A stretch of 64,000 nucleotides of DNA, from assembly GCA_963823105.1 (NCBI GenBank), contig CAWGKC010000004.1, positions 372,001-436,000 of the forward strand. Reading direction: 5' to 3'. The notes beneath the pieces are model-generated. The model had not been told where the DNA came from. It made no database searches and worked only from the letters and a program-made list of their open reading frames with translations. Numbering within the stretch: position 1 is the first letter of the stretch; the number at the start of each line of letters is the position of its first letter. This DNA comes from JAJYKC01 sp963823105 (GTDB taxonomy: Bacteria; Acidobacteriota; Terriglobia; Bryobacterales; Bryobacteraceae). Shown here piece after piece: positions 57,159-64,000 of this stretch. A program made the position numbers and the translations under genes.

Positions 57159-58277
57159 ATGTCCGTTATCGTCGAAGACTCCCGCCTCAAACCGATTGTC
57201 GAGAAGGTTCAAGCCGGCCAGCGCCTCACCCGCGCCGACGGCATCGCGCTCTACCGCTCCTCCGACATTCTCGCCGTGGGCTACATGGCCAACCTCGTGC
57301 GCGAACGCAAGCACGGCAATGTCGTCTATTTCAACGTCAATCGCCATATCAATCCCACCGACGTCTGCGTCGCTCAGTGCAAGCTCTGCGCCTTCGGCAA
57401 AAGGGCGAAGGACCCCACCGCCTATACCTGGTCGCTCGACGAAGTGTGGCATCGCGCCGGGGAAGGCTGGAGCGAAGCCGTCACAGAGTTCCACATCGTC
57501 GGCGGACTTCATCCGGAGCTTTCCCTCGACTGGTATTGCGAAATGCTTCGCGGTCTGAAGGAGCGTTTCCCCCAGGTGCATTTGAAGGCCTTCACCATGG
57601 TTGAGGTCGCCTATCTCGCCCGCCGCGCCAAAATTTCCATCCGCCAAACGCTCGAACGGCTGATCGAAGCCGGCGTCGATTCCATGCCCGGCGGAGGCGC
57701 CGAGATCTTCAACGAGCGCGTCCGCCGCATCGTCTGCGATCACAAAATCGACGGCGGCGAGTGGATCGAAGCCGCGCGCACCGCTCACCAACTCGGCTTG
57801 AAATCCAACTGCACCATGCTCTACGGCCACATCGAAACCGAGGCCGACCGCGTCGATCACCTGCTCGCCCTGCGTTCGCTTCAGGACGAAACCGGCGGCT
57901 TCCAAACCTTCATTCCGCTCGCCTTTCATCCCGCCAACACCGCCATGGAGCACATCGCGAGCACCACCGGCTTCGACGATATCCGTAACATCGCCGTCTC
58001 CCGCCTGCTGCTCGACAACATCGATCACATCAAAGCGTATTGGATCATGATGACGCCGCGCATCGCGCAGATCGCTCTCCGCTTCGGCGCCGACGATCTC
58101 GACGGAACGGTGGTCGAAGAGAAGATCTATCACGACGCCGGCGCCACCACTACGCAGGGCCTGCGCCGCAACGAGCTGCTTCATCTCATCCGCGAGGCCG
58201 GCCGCGAACCTTTCGAACGCGACACTCTCTACCGCCCCGTCACCCGCACCGAATCCGCCTTCACAGTCTTGGTATAA
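57159..58277 (+). CDS. mqnE: aminodeoxyfutalosine synthase (radical SAM, MqnE)
   Basis: 372 residues. The radical-SAM motif is CVAQCKLCAFG (CxxxCxxC), after VYFNVNRHINPTDV; also EFHIVGGLHPEL, DSMPGGGAEIF and TTTQGLRRNELLHLIREAG. It joins 3-[(1-carboxyvinyl)oxy]benzoate to SAM-derived adenosyl to give aminofutalosine. With mqnP it shows that menaquinone is made by the futalosine route, not the classical Men pathway. Confidence 0.93.
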   Translation: MSVIVEDSRLKPIVEKVQAGQRLTRADGIALYRSSDILAVGYMANLVRERKHGNVVYFNVNRHINPTDVCVAQCKLCAFGKRAKDPTAYTWSLDEVWHRAGEGWSEAVTEFHIVGGLHPELSLDWYCEMLRGLKERFPQVHLKAFTMVEVAYLARRAKISIRQTLERLIEAGVDSMPGGGAEIFNERVRRIVCDHKIDGGEWIEAARTAHQLGLKSNCTMLYGHIETEADRVDHLLALRSLQDETGGFQTFIPLAFHPANTAMEHIASTTGFDDIRNIAVSRLLLDNIDHIKAYWIMMTPRIAQIALRFGADDLDGTVVEEKIYHDAGATTTQGLRRNELLHLIREAGREPFERDTLYRPVTRTESAFTVLV

Positions 58278-58302
58278 CCACACCGGTTATTCTGGTGACG
58301 CG

Positions 58303-59894
58303 ATGGCCACGCCCGCGATAACCCCCACCTCGTCCGCCCGCGGCGCGATTCTCGTCTCTCTGCTCATCCTGGCCGTCGCGCTCCCCGCCCGCGTCGCTCT
58401 CATGAACCGCAGCCTCTGGCTCGACGAAGCGTGGGTGGCCAATTCCATCCATGAGCCGTCCTGGCGCGGCATGTTTTTCTACGACCGCTTCGTGCAAACC
58501 TCTCCGCCTCTTTACCTCGCCGTCTCGCGCGTCTTCACCGCCGTCCTCGGTTCGCGCGAGTGGTGTTTCCGCGCCGCGGCGTGGCTTGGCGCGTCGGGGA
58601 GCGTCGTACTCGCCTCCCTCGCGTTCCGCCGGCTCTTCGATCTTCCGCTTACCGCGGTTGGCGCGGCCCTCCTCGCGCTCGACTATTGGAGCGTGAAGTA
58701 CGCCCAACAGGCCAAGCAGTATGGAACCGACATGTTCGCCTCCGCGCTGCTCCTCTGGCTCCTCGTCCGCTTTTTGCAACGGGGACGATCCCGGCGGGAC
58801 CTCGCGCTCCTCTGCGCCGCGGCCATGCTCTGCGTCCTCCTTTCCTTCCCCGCGGTGTTCTGGTTTCCCGCCATCGTCCTCGCCGCACTCCTTCCCACGC
58901 GCCCATCCGCCCAATGGCTCCGCGCCGCCATCGCTGCCGCATCGCTCGGAATCGCCTTGGCTATTCTCTACTTCGTCTTCGTGCGCCCGAATCCGGTCGG
59001 CGTCTTCGCCTCCAGTTGGGATGTACTGAAGGGATATCTGCAACCCAGCCATCCGTTCGCCTCGGCGCGGAGTCTCTTTCTCGCCTTCGCCGAACTGTTG
59101 GTTCCGCCCGCCTTCCCCGCCTCCCGGCTGTTGGCCTTTCCGCTCGTCGCGCTCGCCGCCGTGGGTCTCTGTTCGCGCCTTCGTATCGATTCGCGGCAGC
59201 GATCGAGCGGCCGCGGTGCTCCTTGGCGGCGCCGCTCCCATCGCCACCGCCATCGCCCTCAGCTTCCTGCATCAATACCCTCTGCTCGTCTATCCGCGCG
59301 TCCTGCTCTGGTCCCTCCCGAGCCTCGCACTCCTCATCCTCTATGCCCTCGATCCCGCCGCCCGCTGGCTCGGCGCCCGGCTCGGCTCTCGCGTCATCCT
59401 CTGGACAACCGTGTCGGCGTGCCTGCTCGCGGCCCTGTTCGTCGACCGCTTCCTCGTCTCCCGTTCCACTCCCACCGAGGACAATCGCCAGGCCGTCGAA
59501 TTCATCCGCTCGCGGATCGGCCCCTCCGGCGTCCTCTACGTGCATGGCGGAATGTCGCAGCAGTTTGAATACTACCGATGGCAAATCCCGTGGAACCCGC
59601 CGCACGTCTATTTTGGCAACACCGATTGGCCCTGCTGCTTTCTCAATCGCGACCGCGTTGCCAGCGACCCGGGCACCACCGATTTCGCCGCCGATCTCGG
59701 TGAAGCGGCCGCGCGAGTGCCTAGCGGCGCTTCCCTGTGGCTCCTTCTTCCCGCCGGAAGCGCAGGCCACTGGAGCAACGGAATCGCGGATCGTTTGGCG
59801 TCGATCCCCGCCGTCTTGGCCACCCACGCGTGCCGTCCGGGATCGAATCCGCTACTTCGGCCAAACGCTCGTCGAGTCCTTCTCCTGCCCTTAA
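58303..59894 (+). CDS. GT39-like membrane glycosyltransferase (two frame breaks)
   Basis: About 529 residues. N-terminal LWLDEAWVANSI (the DE motif of GT-C/PMT-like enzymes), PPLYLAVSRVFTAVLG, and YWSVKYAQQAKQYGTDMF; about ten membrane helices. The C-terminal part is an extracytoplasmic domain (GVLYVHGGMSQQFEYYRW). The frame breaks near 59172 (repair reads SRAFVSIRGSDRAAAVLLGG) and near 59838 (repair ends RDRIRYFGQTLVESFSCP). Likely transfers sugar from a polyprenyl-phosphate donor. Its stop overlaps the convergent acyltransferase stop. Confidence 0.75.
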
Positions 59895-61705
59895 CCGGCC
59901 GCGCTCATCTCGTGAAATTGCCGGAACGCCCGCGCCGGTTCCTTGCCCAAGTACCGCTCCATCACCCGCGCCTCCGTCTTCGTCAAATCGACGACGATCA
60001 ACCCATCCAGCGCATCGGCGAACTTCGCGTCCACGTTGAACGACACCAGCTTCCCTCCCAGCTTCAAATACTGCCGCAACAGCACCGGCACTCCCTTGGC
60101 GTCGCTCTCGATGTCGGCCACCTGCGCCGACAGCTCGTCGAGGTCGTCTTCGTCGATCGGCCCCGCGCCTTCCTCCCGCGCCCGCCACGGATTCCGCGCC
60201 CGCACCAAACGCGCCAGCTCCTCCTGACGGTGATGCCGCTTCAGAAAATCCACCATCAGCCGCCGCGATCCCTCGCGGTATTCGTTGCTGATGCTCACCG
60301 CCCCGAATAGCGTTCGATACCGGGGATGCCGCGCGATAAACTCGCCAATGCCTTTCCACAACAGCAACAGCGGAGCGTAACCGCGTTGATACTCCATCCG
60401 CACGAACGACCGGCCCAACTCCACCGCCGGACCGATTCGCTCCAAGAAGTCCCGCCGGTAATCGAACACCGTGTTCGTGTAAAGCCCCTTCGTCCCCTGG
60501 CGCGCTACAATCTCGTCCGCCAATCCCAACCGGTACGCGCCCGCCACTTCCCGCGTCTCGCGATTCCACAGAAACAGGTGCAGATATTCTTTATCGAAAC
60601 GGTCCAGGTCGAGGCTCTTGCCCGTTCCCTCGCCATTGCTCCGGAAGGTCGTCTCGCGCAAGCGGCCGATCTCCCGCAGGATGTTCGGTATCTCATCCGC
60701 CCTCGCCAGAACCGCCGCTAGCGCTCCTTGCTCCGCGGTCCAATGCGCGCCGTCGAGCGCCGCCAACTCCGCTTCCATGCAATCCTGCGCGACCGGCTCG
60801 GCGATCGGTTCCGCTTCGCTCCTTCGAATCCACGGCCGGGCGATTCCGCGGAAGTGGCGCGGCCGTTCTTCCCGCCGCCGCCCCAGCGCGTAAATGCGCC
60901 GCCGAAGATAATCCACCAATCCCTCTTCGCTCGCGAAGCCCTGCATGCGCTTCGATGGAATAGCGTGCCCCATGCGCACTTCCACCGAGGTGTGCTTCTT
61001 ATTTAGAAATTCGTGCGGCAGCATCGCCGTCCGTACCGCCGGATGCACCATTCCGGCGATGTGAAACAGCGCGCTGTTCGCGCCGGCGAAAAACATCGGC
61101 AACACTGCCGCGCCGGTCATCCGGATGATCCGCCCCACCGCCGGGTTCCACTCGGGATCGGTGATCTCCCGCCGCTTCACGTCCACCCGCGCCACCGCGC
61201 CTGCCGGGAACATCACCAGCATCCCGCCGTTCCGGAGCCAGCCGATCGCTTCTTTGAGCCCACGCCCATTGCGCCGCGCCGCCTCCGGTCCTCCGAAAGG
61301 ATTCACCAGTATGCAATGCCCCGCCACTTCCGGCATCGCCGCCATCAGCGAATTCGCCATCACCTTCACGTCCGGCCGCAGCTTCCACAAAATCGAACCC
61401 AGCACCGGCCCTTCGATCAATCCGAACGGATGATTGGCAACGACAATCACCGGGCCTTCCCTGGGAACCCTCGCCAAGTCGGTCTCCGAGACGATCGCCC
61501 GCACACTCATCGAATCGAGAAGCCGGTCGAAGATCGACGCCTCGCCTTTGGCGCGCCGCGCCGAGTCGTACACCGCGTAGAGCCGCTCCAGCGACATCAG
61601 CTTTTCCACCGCGCTCCGCACCGGCCCCGGGCCGAGCGCCGGAAAAATCACCTCCGCCGGCAAATGGAATCCTTCGGTTGAGGAAGTGTGGATCGAATGC
61701 GGCAT
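59891..61705 (-). CDS. bifunctional lysophospholipid acyltransferase / N-acyltransferase (OlsF-like)
   Basis: 604 residues, two domains. Residues ~50-290: PlsC-like, with VVANHPFGLIEGP (91-99, the HPFG..E variant of NHx4D) and LVMFPAGAVARVDVKRRE. Residues ~330-600: GNAT-related hemolysin/OlsB-type N-acyltransferase (YLHLFLWNRETREVAGAYRLGLADEIV, GRSFVRMEYQRGYAPLLLLWKGI, FGAVSISNEY). This order matches the bifunctional ornithine-lipid synthase OlsF. It would make phosphorus-free ornithine lipids, useful under phosphate limitation; the amino-acid substrate is not shown by sequence. Confidence 0.85.
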   Translation of the reverse strand: MPHSIHTSSTEGFHLPAEVIFPALGPGPVRSAVEKLMSLERLYAVYDSARRAKGEASIFDRLLDSMSVRAIVSETDLARVPREGPVIVVANHPFGLIEGPVLGSILWKLRPDVKVMANSLMAAMPEVAGHCILVNPFGGPEAARRNGRGLKEAIGWLRNGGMLVMFPAGAVARVDVKRREITDPEWNPAVGRIIRMTGAAVLPMFFAGANSALFHIAGMVHPAVRTAMLPHEFLNKKHTSVEVRMGHAIPSKRMQGFASEEGLVDYLRRRIYALGRRREERPRHFRGIARPWIRRSEAEPIAEPVAQDCMEAELAALDGAHWTAEQGALAAVLARADEIPNILREIGRLRETTFRSNGEGTGKSLDLDRFDKEYLHLFLWNRETREVAGAYRLGLADEIVARQGTKGLYTNTVFDYRRDFLERIGPAVELGRSFVRMEYQRGYAPLLLLWKGIGEFIARHPRYRTLFGAVSISNEYREGSRRLMVDFLKRHHRQEELARLVRARNPWRAREEGAGPIDEDDLDELSAQVADIESDAKGVPVLLRQYLKLGGKLVSFNVDAKFADALDGLIVVDLTKTEARVMERYLGKEPARAFRQFHEMSAAG

Positions 61706-61800
61706 AAGAGTCCTGCCACAACATACATCGAACCCCGTGAAACCCCGATGACGGAACGATGTCGCCGCGATAACGGCGGTGGGCGGTTGGAAGCGATAAG

Positions 61801-62586
61801 ATGACGTCGTACCTTATGCCCAATGTTGAAACCGCGCCGGAGCTTTCCGGCAAAATTGCGCTCGTCACCGGCGCAAGCAAAGGCCTCGGCAAAGCCATGG
61901 CGCTCGCTCTCGCCGAGGCGGGCGCAACCGTCGCCCTCGTCTCCCGCGACGCCACAAAATTGGAAGAGGTGAAGCGCGTCATCGAATCCGCCGGCGGCGC
62001 CGCCCACGTCTTCACCGCCGACGTCAGCCAGGAGAGCGATGTGCTGGCCCTCGAAGCGGCCGTATCGAGCGCCCTCGGCCGCGTGCAAATCCTCATCAAT
62101 AACGCCGGCATCAACATCCGCAAGAACCTCGTCGACTTCTCGCTCGAGGAATGGCGCAGCGTCATGGACACCAACCTCACCAGCGTCTTCCTGATGTGCC
62201 GCGCCTTCGTTCCGCAAATGAAGGGCCTGGGCTACGGCCGGATCTTGAACATGACGTCGATCATGAGCCACGTCTCGCTCCCCGGCCGCGGCGCTTACTC
62301 GGCCAGCAAGACCGCCCTGCTCGGCTTGATCCGCGCCCTCGCCCTCGAACTCGCCTCCGACGGCATCACCGTGAACGGCATCAGCCCCGGCCCGTTCGCC
62401 ACTGAAATGAATCTCCCTGTCATGCAAAACCCCGAAGCCAACGCCCAGTTCCTGGCGAGCCTTCCCGTCGGACGCTGGGGCAAGGTGGAGGAGATCGGCT
62501 CGCTCGCCCGGTTCCTTTGTTCGGACGCCGCCGGCTTCATCACCGGAACCGATATCGTCATCGATGGAGGCTGGTGTGCCCGATAA
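61801..62586 (+). CDS. SDR-family NAD(P)-dependent oxidoreductase
   Basis: 261 residues. Nucleotide-binding VTGASKGLGKAMA (TGxxxGxG), INNAGINIRK (NNAG), catalytic Ser in MTSIMSHVSLP and YSASK (YxxxK), ending FITGTDIVIDGGW. Similar to FabG and gluconate 5-dehydrogenase-type SDRs. The start could be 61801 (MTSYLMPNVE) or a little later. Its stop overlaps the next gene's start by 11 bp. Substrate not known. Confidence 0.88.
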   Translation: MTSYLMPNVETAPELSGKIALVTGASKGLGKAMALALAEAGATVALVSRDATKLEEVKRVIESAGGAAHVFTADVSQESDVLALEAAVSSALGRVQILINNAGINIRKNLVDFSLEEWRSVMDTNLTSVFLMCRAFVPQMKGLGYGRILNMTSIMSHVSLPGRGAYSASKTALLGLIRALALELASDGITVNGISPGPFATEMNLPVMQNPEANAQFLASLPVGRWGKVEEIGSLARFLCSDAAGFITGTDIVIDGGWCAR

Positions 62587-63169
62587 CGCGAACCTCACGC
62601 GGCGCGATGCGGCCTGGTTGGTGGCCCGCGCCGCCACCGCCGCCGGCGGAGCGTTGTTCTTAAGCGACTGGCTCCAAGCCGCCCACACGGAGCACTCCTC
62701 CGCTCCGCCGGAGCCGGACCGCTGGAGCGCATATCAACCCCAGTTCTTCTCACCCGCCGATTTCCAGTCGCTAGAAGCTTACGCCTCCATCCTTATTCCC
62801 ACCGACTCCACTCCCGGCGCCCGCGAAGCCCACGTCGCGCCCTTCATCGACTTCGTCGTAAACGCCGCCTCCGAATACGCTCCCGAAGTTCAGGCGGAAT
62901 GGCGTCAAGCGATGGCCTGGCTCGCCTCGCGCCATTTCGCGGACGCCTCCGCCGAAGACCAACTCGCACTTGTCCGCGCCATGTCCGCTCCCGAACGCGA
63001 CCCCTCCCAGCCCCACGACGGTTTCCCCGCCTATCGCCTGATTAAAGAAATGACCGTGCGCGCCTTCTACACCTCCCGCGCCGGCCTGATCGAAAACCTC
63101 GAATACAAGGGCAATGCCTATCTCACCGCGTTCCCGCCCTGCGGCCACGCCGAGCACCATCGGTCCTAA
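62576..63169 (+). CDS. gluconate 2-dehydrogenase subunit 3-family protein
   Basis: 197 residues from GTG 62576, seven nt after GGAGG. A Tat-like N-terminus (LTRRDAAWLVARAATAAGGALFLSDWL) precedes YASILIPTDSTPGAREAHVAPFIDFVV and the conserved IKEMTVRAFYTSRAGLIENLEYKGN. These small subunits accompany membrane-bound GMC dehydrogenases and help their export or assembly. The GMC gene begins 6 bp after the stop. Confidence 0.88.
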   Translation: MPDNANLTRRDAAWLVARAATAAGGALFLSDWLQAAHTEHSSAPPEPDRWSAYQPQFFSPADFQSLEAYASILIPTDSTPGAREAHVAPFIDFVVNAASEYAPEVQAEWRQAMAWLASRHFADASAEDQLALVRAMSAPERDPSQPHDGFPAYRLIKEMTVRAFYTSRAGLIENLEYKGNAYLTAFPPCGHAEHHRS

Positions 63170-63175
63170 AATTCC

Positions 63176-64000
63176 ATGCCCAAGTACGACGTAGTCATTG
63201 TCGGTTCGGGAGCCTGCGGCGGTTGGGCTTGCATGGCCCTCGCCTCGGCCGGATTCAAAGTGCTGTTGCTCGAAGCCGGCTCCCGCGTCGACCCCAACAA
63301 GGAATTCCGCCATCGCTGGCCCTACGAAATGCCGTTCCACGGCGCGGGCCAACCCGGCCTGCTGCGCAAGTGTTTCCGCGGTTCCACGGAATACAACTAC
63401 CGCATCATGATCGACGATCGCGACAACCCTTACACCCACCCCGAGGACAAGCCCTTCCGCTGGTCCCGCTCGCGAGTGCTGGGCGGACGCACCCTGCACT
63501 GGGGCCGCGTCTCGGATCGCATGTCCGATCTCGAATTCAAGGCCGCCTCCCGCGACGGCTACGGCGACGACTGGCCCATCTCCTATCGCGACATCGCCCC
63601 CTATTACGACCGCGTGGAGCGCTTCATCGGAGTCAGCGCCGTGCCCGAGGGTCTGCCTCAATTCCCCGACGGCGTTTTCCTTCCGCCCATGCCGCTCAAC
63701 TGCGCCGAGACGATATTCACCTCCGCCGCCCGCCGCCTCGGCCTGCCCGCCACGCAGCGCCGCGTCGCCCAACTCACGCGCATGTGGAACAATCGCCCGC
63801 CCTGTCATTACTGCGGCAACTGCGGCAATGGCTGCGATGTCGGCGCGATGTTCAATACCATCGCCGTCACTCTTCCTCCCGCGCTCAAAACCAACAACGT
63901 CACCGTCCTCTGCGATTCCGTCGTCAGCCACGTCCTCATGGACACGGAAAATCGCGCCCGCGGCGTCCGCTACGTCGAACGCTATACGAACCGTTCCGTC
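63176..64000 (+). CDS. GMC-family oxidoreductase (3' partial)
   Basis: 275 residues to the window edge, with no stop reached. FAD-binding VIVGSGACGGWACMALASAG and LLEAGSRV, SRVLGGRTLHWGRVSDR (GMC signature), DDWPISYRDIAPYYDRVERFIGV, and a Cys cluster CHYCGNCGNGCDVGAMF, seen in the large subunit of gluconate/glucose dehydrogenases that pair with subunit 3. Oxidises a sugar or alcohol and passes electrons to a quinone or cytochrome partner, which would lie outside the window. Confidence 0.9.
   Translation, partial: MPKYDVVIVGSGACGGWACMALASAGFKVLLLEAGSRVDPNKEFRHRWPYEMPFHGAGQPGLLRKCFRGSTEYNYRIMIDDRDNPYTHPEDKPFRWSRSRVLGGRTLHWGRVSDRMSDLEFKAASRDGYGDDWPISYRDIAPYYDRVERFIGVSAVPEGLPQFPDGVFLPPMPLNCAETIFTSAARRLGLPATQRRVAQLTRMWNNRPPCHYCGNCGNGCDVGAMFNTIAVTLPPALKTNNVTVLCDSVVSHVLMDTENRARGVRYVERYTNRSV

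Overview
The window is GC-rich bacterial chromosome from an acidobacterium, most likely of the Bryobacterales/Solibacter group. The main evidence is a VCBS/FG-GAP protein ending in the 'Solibacter C-terminal' domain (13572-16608), an Oar-like TonB-dependent receptor with an N-terminal carboxypeptidase-regulatory domain (24375-27719) followed by a large PIG-L deacetylase, a gluconate-2-dehydrogenase-subunit-3/GMC pair, and LPS genes (lptF-lptG fusion, kdsC) that show a Gram-negative envelope. No rRNA, tRNA, CRISPR array, phage or transposase gene was recognised.

Layout. 1-1.6 kb: the end of a membrane protein and a secreted protein with a Cys-rich tail. 1.7-11.0 kb, minus strand: a LuxR regulator, an MHYT hybrid histidine kinase, two exported TldD/TldE-like proteins (one catalytically intact, one dead) and a fused LptF-LptG permease; the kinase-to-permease genes are nearly gapless. 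11.2-24 kb: a CpaE-like ATPase, a Gly/Met-repeat exported protein, the FG-GAP protein, an enolase-superfamily enzyme, a metallophosphoesterase, an unknown protein coupled to fumarylacetoacetase, small barrel and VOC proteins, a radical SAM protein, and about 1.2 kb of gene-poor DNA. 24.4-34.1 kb: TonB-dependent receptor plus PIG-L enzyme, a TPR protein, an MBL hydrolase and two small lipoprotein-like or secreted genes.

34.1-38.7 kb, minus strand: a tight run ctaB-SCO1-DUF420-methyltransferase-small membrane protein-response regulator-DUF167-histone-deacetylase-like, linking haem-copper oxidase maturation to unrelated genes. 38.9-44.4 kb: tilS-ftsH-fused MFS/spermidine synthase. 44.4-54.1 kb: a gluconokinase-like kinase, kdsC, an ECF sigma/ZAS anti-sigma pair, a tandem HD-GYP protein, thrS, a GAF-like protein and a lytic transglycosylase. 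54.5-58.3 kb: DUF6526, larB, a DUF192 lipoprotein, then mqnP-mqnE, so menaquinone is made by the futalosine route. 58.3-64 kb: a GT39-like membrane protein, a bifunctional OlsF-like acyltransferase, and an SDR / gluconate-DH subunit 3 / GMC oxidoreductase operon cut by the window edge.

A technical point affects reading of the annotation: at least twelve genes, including the normally indispensable thrS and tilS, are broken by one or two single-base frame changes, several of them at short homopolymers. I read these as assembly or sequencing indels rather than mass pseudogenisation, and list each such gene once over its full span with the break stated.
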